A stretch of 64,000 nt of DNA from Hyaloscypha bicolor E (taxonomy: Eukaryota; Ascomycota; Leotiomycetes; Helotiales; Hyaloscyphaceae), in the NCBI RefSeq assembly GCF_002865645.1, contig NW_020194519.1:927542-991541 (forward strand), in the 5' to 3' direction. The stretch's first letter is position 1; the number at the start of each line of letters is the position of its first letter. Made by a program: the position numbers and the translations under genes. The notes beneath the pieces were generated by a model that was not told the origin of the DNA, did not search any database, and worked only from the letters and a program-made list of their open reading frames with translations. Below, piece after piece: positions 53,907 through 63,400 of the stretch.

Positions 53907-54437
53907 CTGGGGCTGATCAGCTCGTTATTTGCTTCCTCATTTTGCCACATGATGAAGTTTGTTAACGTGATGTTGCCGACTTCGGAGAAGGAGGTATTCA
54001 AGTAGGACGACGGATGCCAAAGGAGGACAAATCCACCTCGTGGTGTGTGAATGAATTATTTGTGGAAACAAAACCGTGAATAGCTCTCAAGTGATCAGTG
54101 ATTTCCAAGGCGAGGCCAAGAAGCAGCCCTGGCAGCGGCAGCCCTCTGGTGAATCCGCCTGGCAAGTTTGCTGGGGTGAACGGATTTCTTGAGAACTGAC
54201 CGGTCAGGGTGGGGCCATGCATCCATTCTTGGCCGTCCTCGGCCATCCCTCACGGAATGGCCATTTCCGTGATTTTATTGACCAATCCCAGAAATGGTGA
54301 GTACATCGGATCAGATCAGCTGTTTTATCGGCATCTACTCTACTGTCTGGTACTAGACGGCTTCATTAATTGACTGTCCCTTTTATTGCTTCCCTGTTTG
54401 GCGAGTGTCGAATTTCGGCTATCGCAACACAGAAACC
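53907..54437. promoter_or_regulatory. Divergent promoter, Zn2Cys6 regulator / O-methyltransferase
   Basis: 531 bp separate the two head-to-head genes and must hold both promoters, plus the missing first exon of the regulator (candidate ATGs at about 53952 or 54246 on the minus strand). Shared promoters between a regulator and a biosynthetic gene are common in fungal gene clusters. Confidence 0.5.
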
Positions 54438-55842
54438 ATGGCTTCATGGAATCTAGATACTCTTTCCACGCTTCTTGAGAGCATGCAGGGCAATTTGAAT
54501 GCTTTGAAGCAAGGCCAGGTTGGTAGTACAGATGCATATGAAGTCCAAAAGCGTTTCATGTCAACAGCAGAAGAGATTCTTGCTATGACTTCTGACCCTG
54601 TTCAATTAGTCAAGAATATTGCGCGTGGGGTAAAAACTCACAACTCTGCACATTTTCCAGGCTGACCGACTGACTTCGTGCAAAATCTAGTATACAGCTT
54701 CTGTCGCCTTGGAAATCTGCTTGGATTTGAACCTTATCCAATATTTCCCGGAGGATGGAAGTGCCGTGGATTATTCGACTCTCTTGGAGAGAACTGGGGT
54801 TGACAAGACTGTACTTAGTATGATCTAGAAACATCTTATTGAATAGCTTCTGCTGACTTCGAACTTACGACAGCTATGGTTTTGAATTTGTTGAGCAAGA
54901 AGGGGATCTTCAAACAGCTCGGTCAATCACAGTGGAGTCACTCTGCTCTCTCGATCACACTCCTGAAGCCGTCTTTCAATGACTTGATTTCTTCTGTGTA
55001 GGTCGCCATGAGAACAGAATACACTTTGTAATTATCTAATAATCATATAATGTAGTCTGGACGAAAGCTTCAAAAGCTGTTCCACACTCCCATCATTCCT
55101 CCAGAAAACCGCCTACAAAACGCCAAGCCCAGGCCACACAGCCTTCAACGACTACTTCCATAACGACCTAGACTTTTATCACTTTTGTGCTTCCCAAGAC
55201 ATTAAGAAAGGATTGAGATTCTCTCGTGCCATGTTCCAGGTAGCGGAAGCAAGCCTTCGATTCTTCGATGCCTCGTATTCTGTCCAGCAACTCGCAGCGT
55301 CTGATCTGATTGTTGATGTTGCTGGGGGCCTAGGCCAGACGGCCATCTTCCTCGCAGATCGTCTACCGGAACAGAAGTTCCTCGTTTTAGATTATTCAAG
55401 TGTGACTGATGAGGGGGAACGCCAATGCCCTGCTCATCTCCACCATTCTATCAAATACCAGGCTCATGATATGTTCAAGTCCTATGGCGAAGTCATGGAC
55501 GGAAATCAGGACAATCTCGTGTTCTTGCTCAAACAGGTACTTCATGATTGGGGCGACATAGAATGCATCCGGATCCTGTCAAATGTACTCGAAGCTTTGG
55601 GAAAGTCAGGAAGAATATTGATCATTGAATCAGTGAAGCCACTTGAGAATGTCAGCTTGAGCACCGCGATGTCAGAACTCATGGTGATGAGTATGTTTGG
55701 GGGGTTCCATCGCACGTATGCGGACTATGAGAGGTTGATACTTGCAGCTGGGTATGATGTCGCTATCAAGACTTGGTCTGCCAATTCTGGTCAGCATGAT
55801 GATTTTCTGGTTATTGAAGTGCAGCCAGGGGGTGTATCTTAA
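54438..55842 (+). CDS. SAM-dependent O-methyltransferase (409 aa)
   Basis: This class I O-methyltransferase (plant-COMT/fungal OMT type) methylates hydroxyls of aromatic or polyketide metabolites. Four exons: 54438-54629, 54691-54817, 54874-54997 and 55056-55842 (1230 nt, 409 residues); introns are 56-61 bp, GT-AG, with ACTGAC or GCTGACT branch motifs. An N-terminal winged-helix dimerisation part (YTASVALEICLDLNL, TVLTMVLNLLSKKGIFKQL) precedes the SAM fold. The SAM loop is LIVDVAGGLGQTAIFL (about residues 232-247). The catalytic His/Asp are in LLKQVLHDWGD (about 306-316), followed by GRILIIESVKP and the late DYERLILAAGYD. Everything needed for activity is present. Its first codon is ATG GCT TCA; upstream in-frame sequence lacks ATG. 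Confidence 0.93.
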
Positions 55843-56166
55843 GGCAGGTTCACACAGAAGCCAAGAAATAAAGAGGCGGAGTTCATTACAGCAAATTATC
55901 TGGAATTTTACTGTAAAAGTAGCTAGGAAATCGCGGAGCTTTCGCTTAACAATTATTAATAACTATGAAAGTTCTCTTGCAATCCCAATCTTCTGCCATG
56001 ACCCAATAGCCCAACTGCCGTGTCCACTTCCTCGCGTACCATACAAAAACAAAACAAAGAAACCCAACAACCTCCCGCCTTCATCCCTCCAACCTTGTCC
56101 AAAACAAAAACATATCAAAGAAATCCACCTCTTCCTCCATCCCTCCAATCTTGTCCAGAACAAACA
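55843..56166. other. Intergenic with imperfect tandem duplication
   Basis: Two adjacent ~62-bp blocks share CCTCCAACCTTGTCCAAAAC / CCTCCAATCTTGTCCAGAAC and nearby CATCCCTCC and AAAGAAA(T/C)CCA words (about 56055-56165), an imperfect tandem repeat. No gene otherwise. Confidence 0.45.
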
Positions 56167-56373
56167 CTAAACAGCTTCCAAAGTACAACTCCCACATCGC
56201 TGATGCGAGCACTCGGGACAACCATCAACAAAGGTAGTCATCCCGCCATGTCCGCATTGACAGCAGAACCAAACCCAGACAATCCTTCCCATGGGATTGG
56301 CCTTGTTGCTACCACTACAATCTACTACCACGTGAGTCGCTTCCTGAAAGTTGCTTGAGTGTGTAATTTCCAA
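56167..56373 (-). CDS. Small Cys-rich zinc-ribbon-like protein, 5' end unresolved
   Basis: The final exon reads WFCCQCGHGGMTTFVDGCPE CSHQRCGSC then TLEAV and stop. The CxxC...CxxC...CxxC spacing (CCQC, CPEC, CGSC) and 'C.QC..G' start are those of small fungal zinc-ribbon proteins whose role is unknown. The open frame reaches 56373 without an ATG at its start, and there is an internal ATG (MGRIVW) at about 56292, so either the protein is short or an upstream exon exists in 56374-56750 on the minus strand. Those upstream bases carry frames but no clear splice solution. Confidence is moderate for the C-terminal part only. Confidence 0.5.
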   Translation of the reverse strand: MEITHSSNFQEATHVVVDCSGSNKANPMGRIVWVWFCCQCGHGGMTTFVDGCPECSHQRCGSCTLEAV

Positions 56374-57879
56374 AGGCTTATCTCCCTAAGTTGATCCGTT
56401 AGTAGTGAATCCGTTTGAGGACATTGGATAAACTTCACAATTTCGGGGGATTCAAAGGCCATAAGGTCATTCCAGAGAGACTCATAGATATCACGACCTG
56501 TGAATTTGAGATTCAGATTGTTGGGGTTGACTTTCGCTTCAAATTAGTCTCGCTTCTCACATTGGGGGAGATGTTCCTGCGTAACTTACTCGGCTTGAAA
56601 GTCTCAACGTGCTTTGCCCATGAATAGCTCCCATCAACACTGCCAACAACAGCCTTGAAACATTCCATTGCGGAAACGGAAGATTTTTCTGAAACGTCCC
56701 TGTTTTTGAGTCGGCAACGGAGGAAAAGTAAAGTCGTAGGATTCAAGACTCTCAGAAGATTGCGGTGTTCTGTTTCTACACTCCATCAATGATCCAGACC
56801 AGCTCATTATATATCAGCATAACCGGCCATTTTTGAAGCTCCCAGACTTCTATGCTATGCCCGAGCTGCTCTTGTTTATGTCAATGTTTAGCTCTGACTG
56901 GTAGATATCAGAATAGCCTCACTTCGGAAGCTTGAACCGGTCAGTTCTCACCATTTCCTCCACCACATAATTTCACATAGCCAGCTAGCCTGCTCAAGAT
57001 GCTCAGAGCTATTGACCGCATAGGGTCAGGATTGGGCCATGATGTTGGGCTTCTTTCAAGTCAAGTTCACATTGCGGTAACCGGTGATTTCGAAAGTTCT
57101 CAACTCGAGAATCTCAGACCAGTGAGCGCAAAGTGACTCATTTGCAGGGCTGTCAAAGAGAAAGCCTACCAGCTGAAGCTACTAATTTCTATGGAGCTGT
57201 TAATTTTTAGTCAGTCTTGGGCAGATTTGTAAAATAGCTGTGACCGGTGATTTTCGATATTCTCGGGTCGGTGGGTTCGCTTGCCGGTGCGTTTCCAGAG
57301 CTACAGTCTTTTCCGCCTTCTAAATAAATGCTTTCAAGATATGGATATGGGAACGAAGTATAGAAAATACCTAGTGTGGTATTGCACTTATTATTTTTTG
57401 AGTTTTTAAATAGGCTCGTACAATTGATGCGCGCTTCCAATATTAGCGATGAGCGTATCCCTGCAGCCGCCTCCAAGATTCGTTTTGCGAGTAGGGACGG
57501 AGCTGATTGGATATCAATTCCAAGCACTATTCCTCAAGTTGCTATGAACTGGGGCATTTCGAAAGGTTAGAGCTAAGCAAAGCTTTGTTTACTACCTTCG
57601 CTGCATCCGATATCTGTGTACTTGAAGGGGGTGGAAGGGACATAACATATTTTCAAGTGATTCTATATCAAATTGAGACGCAGAAGACAGAAGTTGGAAA
57701 AAGGGTGCCCGGAATTCTTTCGCCTGAGTGAAGGGCATCAAGGTATGGATAATCGTTGGTGGAAAGGTTAAGTAGATAGATATTGTATGAGCCGTTCACT
57801 TCATCATAAATTCTCAATTTGATGCTCTCCTGAACCTATGGTCCCATGTCTCCTGTTCTCAAACACCAGTGAAGATAAT
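56374..57879. other. Gene-poor region
   Basis: About 1.5 kb without a supported gene. Scattered short frames on both strands have no family signature, and composition is mildly AT-rich. Part of the missing first exon(s) of the zinc-ribbon gene may lie in 56374-56750. Confidence 0.35.
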
Positions 57880-58128
57880 TTACAACTGATTATCTACCTC
57901 TTCCCTGTCATCATCGCCATGTTCGAGCTCGTCGACCCTGTTACCGGCGATAGTTCCCCCAGACTGAACGCGACCGGTCCCTTCGTTGAGTTCGGTATGA
58001 CCAAAAGGCGCTCCCCGGGCATCCTTCTTAACGAAGTCTTTGGCAGTAGCGTTAGACGTGGTACCGTTATTCTCGGCTCGCTCGACAATCTCATCTTGCT
58101 GTTCTTGGGTGTTCGGAGTATAGGCCAT
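57880..58128 (-). CDS. Small acidic hydrophilic protein (82 aa), paralogue-like
   Basis: Single exon, 82 residues, acidic and hydrophilic: MAYTPNTQEQQDEIVERAEN through AKDFVKKDARGAPFGHTELN and EGTGRVQSGGTIAGNRVDEL to DREEVDNQL. No signal peptide or membrane segment. The PFGHTELNEGTGRVQSGG segment matches AFGDTVTNEESGRGQSGG of the small protein at 48253-48561 in length and order, suggesting a common origin. Function unknown; disordered stress-type protein is a guess. The start is the first ATG of an otherwise short leader. Confidence 0.6.
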   Translation of the reverse strand: MAYTPNTQEQQDEIVERAENNGTTSNATAKDFVKKDARGAPFGHTELNEGTGRVQSGGTIAGNRVDELEHGDDDREEVDNQL

Positions 58129-58649
58129 CTTGCAATGTAAAGCTGTATTAGGACTTGTAAGTATGTATCATGATATGAATAATGCATGTGTTGCCTTCTC
58201 ACCCGAGGGAATTCAGACACTGAAGTAGGCGGGAGATTGTAAGCTGATCTGCGTAATGCGAGGCTATGGCTTGTAAGTTCTGGATCTCAAGAAGGAGTGA
58301 ACGTACAAGTAGCTTGAAAGGTGTTTTGGTAAAGTTCATGTTTGTCTGTGGAAACAAATCATCTTCAAGCGGGAATACTCTCAAGTTATATATGCTATCA
58401 GGCTAGAAGGAGGCTCTTTCTGACCTGCAAGCTCTTGACTTCGGAATGTCACTGCCATTTCACAAGACTCCTGCCATCCAATGCATACAGCTCCTCGTAC
58501 CACCCGGATACTGTGTGTGCAGATCGGCACCAGTGAATCAGATGTCTGCCTTTACGCCCGAGTTGCGCGCCCTCGACTCTGTATCCCTTACTCAGGCGCG
58601 ATATCATCCGTCGACGATCGGGGAATATAGAGCCTTATAAAGATCTGTA
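58129..58649. other. Intergenic
   Basis: About 520 bp upstream of the small acidic gene. Short plus-strand frames are present but not supported as genes. Confidence 0.35.
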
Positions 58650-59029
58650 ACCTTCCTTACCTGACAATTCGTGGTTCACACGGTTGTATCACGCCTGAAG
58701 TCCGGAAACATCTCAAGGCGCGCACACATACAAAGAAGCTGTTTCCATGGCGCCCACTTGGCCTGGAAAATGTTGGCGGAAGAAAGTGGAGTGGTCAATT
58801 GACATGGCAGGAGCAATACCAGTTACTCGATTCTCGATACAAGTACTTGCATGACCGGGAAACCGTCACCGAAAGGCGCACAATGCAACGAGATGCCTAC
58901 CACAAGCGGCGACGACGGTGGCCTATGTCGAAACGGAGGAAGAGGGGCTGCGTCTGGCTAAGAGAATTTAGGCGAGACAATAATCTCAAAGGTCAATATT
59001 CTGAACACGGTTTAGAAACACACAACTGA
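58650..59029 (+). pseudogene. Basic, helical open frame of unknown origin
   Basis: The plus-strand frame is open from about 58640 and reads LTIRGSHGCITPEVRKHLKA, then TWQEQYQLLDSRYKYLHDRE and a Lys/Arg-rich end (KRRRRWPMSKRRKRGCVWLR) before a stop at 59027. There is no ATG before the coding-like start; the first is at 58799 or inside. It looks like the C-terminus of a basic DNA-binding protein or transposon protein whose front is lost. I do not recognise the family. Confidence 0.3.
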
Positions 59030-59144
59030 CTGATATATACATACAGTTCCTGCTCTGATCACGGATTAAGAGCGGTCGATCTCCATCCTTATTGACATCC
59101 AAATTCAACACTTCTCAAAACGTCCTACGAAATTGCGCCCAAAG

Positions 59145-60233
59145 TCAGGATCTCTTATGGCTATCCTTCAGCAGGCCCATGGACATCAGCAAGCCTTTCT
59201 TGACTCTGTACTGCGAATCTCGACTTATCAACCTCTTCATTGAGAACACCACTTTACTCCAACCACTGCGCACCCTATCCTCAGCACCCGTCTCAAATCC
59301 CTCAAGAAAACGCAGTCTCTCGTCTCGATCCTCACTTGACAAGTGCGGCGACACGAACGGAGTGGTTATCCCTGACCATAGTGCACCATCGACGCACTGC
59401 CAGAAGTCGAGGTCTGTCGACCACTTCTGCCAATTGTACAGGCGACTGCCGTGCGCAAACCGCCGATCTAGAGCCGCAAGTCGCGTGAGCACGAGATCAA
59501 AGTCACGCGTTGCGAAGATTCTTCGGATTGGCTCTAGGTTCGGGGCCAAAGTGTCGTACGGGGCGATTTACGAGAGCTGCAGGCTGCTGGCAACAATCCA
59601 GTGCTCCAGCGGATGGTGTTGCTGCTCTAGTACCTACCCTCGTTAGTACTTCATCTCGGCGGATTCATGTCTACTCACTTTCTCGACCTCAACATAAGTG
59701 TCCATTGTCCCAGGGTGACGCTCATATTCCGTTCGAAGGCTGTGGCGTACTTTGCATACAGCAACAAATAGCTTGTCGAGAGACTCCGCTTTTGTATTAT
59801 ATCCGAGGGCACAGTCCACGAAGTCAGAGAGGGGGATTCGGAAGATCGCTTGACACACGGCTGCATGGAATTCGGCCGCAATTTCGGAAGGGATCCCTTC
59901 GAGTGGTACTCGCCAATTCCAGTTCCATAGAGGCTTACCATATCCGAGTGGCATTCGGAGTATCCGCCAGAGTTCATTGACCTTGGAGTCAGCTGTCAGG
60001 TTTGAGTGGTCGGCATGTTGCTCTCTGGATGGGTTCTGAGATCTGCAATTGAGCTCGAATAGCACATCAAGATCCGACCGCGCCTTCAAGTAGCCCTTCA
60101 CGGTGGTTTCATCCATACCGGGAATGAGCGAGCAGATCACTTCCACTCTACTCGTACTTTTAGTGGTCGCTATCTTTCGCTGGGCTTCTGCTTCCCACCA
60201 CCTAGTTTCAAGGCGAGAGGATCCCGATCCCAT
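59145..60233 (-). pseudogene. Gene of unknown function with an internal stop
   Basis: Two exons, 60233-59679 and 59633-59145, joined by a 45-bp intron (GTGAGTAG donor, TACTAAC branch motif, GGGTAG acceptor), would give 347 residues. The first exon starts MGSGSSRLETRWWEAEAQRK and includes SLIPGMDETTVKGYL. The second reads HPLEHWIVASSLQLS, then a TAA at 59568-59570 (codon ~207), and the same frame goes straight on as IAPYDTLAPNLEPIRRIFAT RDFDLVLTRLAALDRRF to SHKRS. The sequence on both sides of the stop is plainly one protein, so this is a single nonsense change (CAA to TAA would suffice) or an error. An N-terminal myristoylation-like MGSGSS is visible. Family not recognised. Confidence 0.55.
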
Positions 60234-60984
60234 GACATCGAAGGGCCAGCGGAAGGAGTAGACGCTGCTAACGAAAACAGATTAGGCTTCAAGAAGCATT
60301 TGCAGGATACGGAACAGACCAGCTCAACGAAGCAATATAGAACACCTGGAGGGTTCTTGGTGCGTAAGGTTTGGAGGAAGATAAACGGAAATAATGGTTA
60401 AGGAAGTGGAATTTGGTAGAGCAGAGTGACTGAGGAGGTAGGAGTGAAGGAGGCTTGGTGAAGAAGTGAGGAGATGGAGGGGAGACACGGGAACTTATAC
60501 AAAGGCTGCCTTCAAAACCTCGGACTGCAATCCTTCGTCACATCTGCATGGTGCAAATCAATACCAACTGAGAGGCTGTGTTTCGAACACAAGATGCACT
60601 AGTCGGCATACAGTGTGAGCAAGAAATACTTAAGGTATTCATACTATTCATGAATATTCATGAGTAGTCTTAAATAGAATATGAGTAGCGTAAAACTCAA
60701 AAAATTTGAGTAGAGTAGAATATATATTCATGAATATTTATGAATAGTTACGTGCAAATCACGTGATTCCAGTAAATTGACATATATTTAAATTTTTAAA
60801 AAAGAACTAAGGTATCTATTAAGTAGCCTTATATAAGCTAAGCTAGTACTTATATAAGGCTACTTAAGTACTAATTTTCTATAATAATAAATTAATTATC
60901 TTCCTTAAAATCTTGTTTTTTCTCCTTATTCTCTCTCTTTTTCTCTTCTTTTTTAGCCTCTTCTAATTCGTCTTTAAATAATCC
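60234..60984. other. Intergenic grading into AT-rich repeat DNA
   Basis: The first ~300 bp is the upstream region of the interrupted gene. From 60640 to 60780 the sequence holds repeated ATTCATGAATATTCATGA-type words, partly palindromic, then CACGTGATT, and beyond that TA-rich DNA (about 60780-60900) that resembles RIP-affected transposon ends. Confidence 0.4.
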
Positions 60985-61227
60985 CTAACTTTTTAAGCAA
61001 GCTATTCTTTCAAAAGTATTCTTATTAAGTCTATTACGTAATTTAGTTATAATAAGAGTACTTTGAGAGAAGAATCTCTTGCTATAAGCCAAGAAAGCTA
61101 AAATTCCTAAATATTTCCTAGCTATTAAAGCTAAAGCAGGAAATCTAGTAGTACAGTCGGTCCGATCCAAAAGCGACAAAACGGTCGCTCTTTTACGCCC
61201 ATAATAACCTTTTAACCACAACCCCAT
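60985..61227 (-). pseudogene. hAT transposase C-terminal dimerisation domain remnant
   Basis: The minus strand reads FPALALIARKYLGILAFLAY, KRFFSQSTLIITKLRNRLNK then FERIACLKS. This is the hATC dimerisation block of hAT transposases (the usual form has P-x-L-x-x-x-A-R-x-Y-L followed by S-x-x-x-E-R-x-F-S and R-x-x-L). The conserved ERLFS is altered to KRFFS and a stop follows KS. Only this C-terminal part is recognisable. It is a dead copy. Confidence 0.75.
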
Positions 61228-61385
61228 TTAATGTATACTAAGTAATATGATTATAGAGTAGAACCAGGCAAAAAATACCTATTAATCAGATTTTTAATAT
61301 AATTTGTGGTTCATTAATAATCGAGGTTCAAAGTGCACGGACCCTTTTTACTTTTTTGATTTTTCCTCATACAAAACGCCAATAT

Positions 61386-61485
61386 TGTTGAAATTAGGGG
61401 CCTGAGGCCCCTAATAGGCTTAGTAAGCCCTGGAACCGAACGCCATGGGGCTGTGCACTAGCTTAATACCCTGTCCAGCTGGAAT
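61386..61485. repeat. 100-bp dispersed repeat, copy 2 (with palindrome)
   Basis: Identical to 40197-40296, in the same orientation, 21 kb away. It runs directly into the minisatellite. Confidence 0.85.
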
Positions 61486-61632
61486 ACCCTGTATAGCTGG
61501 AATACCCTGTACGGCTGGAATACCCTGAACTGCCATGGGACTGTGCATAGCTGGAATACCCTGTACGGCTGGAATACCCTGTATAGCTGGAATACCATGT
61601 ACGGCTGGAATACCCTGTATAGCTGGAATTCA
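61469..61632. repeat. 18-bp minisatellite, about eight units
   Basis: Units of the form CCCTGTATAGCTGGAATA and CCCTGTACGGCTGGAATA alternate, with one irregular stretch (CCCTGAACTGCCATGGGACT...) in the middle. Because 18 is divisible by three, the minus strand stays open for about 60 codons, which is a repeat artefact, not a gene. Confidence 0.85.
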
Positions 61633-61755
61633 GTGTACATCTGGTTTAGGGGTTTAGTACATGTGACTTAGGGGGTTCAGGGCTATATATACGGGCTACT
61701 TACCACTGTAGAACAGCAGTCAATTCAGTACGTTTTACTTGGTTTACATTGCAAG

Positions 61756-61820
61756 CACGTGACCCTAGCTATATTGCTTTAGCTAGTTCAACAAATATAT
61801 TTGCTCGCTAAGGTCACGTG
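61756..61820. repeat. 65-bp inverted repeat with CACGTGACC ends
   Basis: CACGTGACCCTAGC at the left and GCTAAGGTCACGTG at the right are near-perfect inverted copies around a ~37-bp AT-rich centre that contains a second small inverted pair (TAGCTA... AATATATTT). It could form a hairpin or be the end of a small element. The E-box-like CACGTG occurs at both ends. Confidence 0.5.
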
Positions 61821-62039
61821 ATCCCCAACTTCAGGGGGAGATCGCGGCATCTCACCAGCCTTATTATTAATATAATAATAATAATTAAGCCCTATAAGCT
61901 TAAGTAAACCTTCCTAAATACTAAATATAGCTTTTTCTGGTATTATATATATTATATATATGGTAGGGCCCTAATTATATGGGTTTCAAGCTAACTTTTG
62001 GCCGAACTAAATCCATAAACCTTACTTATTACTTAGCTA

Positions 62040-62990
62040 CCTTCTTTCCCTTACTTTTGCATATTATCCCATTCGTCCATTACCTTTTTAGATATCGTTC
62101 CAAGCTCTTGATTAATCAACCAAGTACGGCAAGCTAAAAAAATATCCTCGTTGTCCAGATAGGAGGCACTAGCTCTTTTACCACCCCTAGTTTCCTGTAG
62201 AATGCCATGCTACTATCGATAGTAATTAAATAGCCCCTTAATTTGCCGAGCTAGTGTCTTTCCATTATTAAAGCAATAATTACTGGAAGCTACTAAGAGT
62301 GATGCATTAACCCTTCTAAGTCGATATTGCCCTAGCTTTAGAAGCTATTAGCTATATTGCCGGAGTAAGTATAAGTCAGCGATTATACGTGAAGTATATA
62401 GCTCTTTGGTTTGAGCTAGCTTAATATCCATATCGTCAAGGACTTCTTGGTAAGTCATTCGTACGTCTAGAGCTTCGTTATCTCCGCAAGCGTTTCCAAT
62501 AAGGGCATCCAAAAGTAGCTCGTTGGTTTTATCGTCTTTATCTTCAAGCCTTTGCTCTTCCCTTAATTGCATATCCCTAGGGATATTAATTAGCCTCCTG
62601 ACAATACCGAATTATAGCTTCTTTTATTTAAGAGGTGGTACAATTATAGGGGTCTTAAGCCTACTAGATTACTCTGTAACTTGAGTATCTTTTGCCCTCT
62701 AATCATATATATGTCTTTATTGAGTTCTCAATGGCTTTGCTAATTCCTTTATTATTTTGGAGATATAGGAGCCTCTGGAAGCTAGAAATAATATTAGTAT
62801 ACTTATATTATAATATAAAAATAAGAAACTTACTAGTCTGTTCTGTAAGTCTTTGCTCTCGCTATGCGAATATAGGCTTCTCCAAAATAATCGTCTTATT
62901 ACCACTAATAATAAGCTTTTGCTGAGCTCAAAAGAAAGTCGAATCTTCAAGCTCTACTTCATTGCTTTGTTCAATATCTGATTCATTAGA
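62040..62990 (-). pseudogene. Degenerate transposon-like coding blocks
   Basis: On the minus strand several coding-like blocks survive: SNIEDDSNESDIEQSNEVEL (about 62990-62930), AQQKLIISGNKTIILEKPIF (about 62920-62860), QLREEQRLEDKDDKTNELLL with LDVRMTYQEVLDDMDIKLAQ (62572-62348), and TWLINQELGTISKKVMDEWD (about 62120-62060). Frames shift and stops intervene. The sequence lies between hAT and Copia remnants and probably comes from another multicopy element; I cannot name the family. Confidence 0.35.
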
Positions 62991-63097
62991 ATCATCCTCT
63001 ATATTAGAGGGTTTCCCATACCGTTCGTCAATAGATACTTGTATTGGAAAGTAATCGATTTATTAATGGAAAATTAATATATTAGAGGTTAATAATC

Positions 63098-63390
63098 TGT
63101 AGAATGACTAGATACAGGAGAGTGAAGTGTAAAAACAGAGGAAAAGTGTCTAAAGTAAGGGATTTATTCCCATTACCCTTCGGCGATACCGGTAATACCG
63201 AGCCCGCTTTCTCCAATACATTATTAATCAGCTAATAAATCAAAAGTAATCAAAATGACGATATACTAGTAAGCTTGGTAAGCTCAGCGAGTGACGCATG
63301 ACAAATGAGAGTGGAGAACCCTAAATTAGTGGTTAAACCTGGTGCTGGAAGGACTAGTGAGCTAGCTATGGTAGCGTACTAATTTTAACA
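63098..63390 (-). repeat. Probable 3' LTR of a Ty1/Copia element
   Basis: On the minus strand a purine tract AAGGAGGAGGCG is followed directly by TGTTAAAATTAG (63390 downwards), the expected junction of polypurine tract and LTR. A matching terminus ...TTCTACA lies at 63098, giving an LTR of about 293 bp with TGT...ACA ends. The other LTR is outside the window, so the inner end is inferred. Confidence 0.55.
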
Positions 63391-63400
63391 CGCCTCCTCC

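Noticed and set aside
61458..61640. 60-codon minus-strand frame with repeated YRVFQL units
   Set aside because: This is the translation of an 18-bp minisatellite; the frame stays open only because 18 is a multiple of three.
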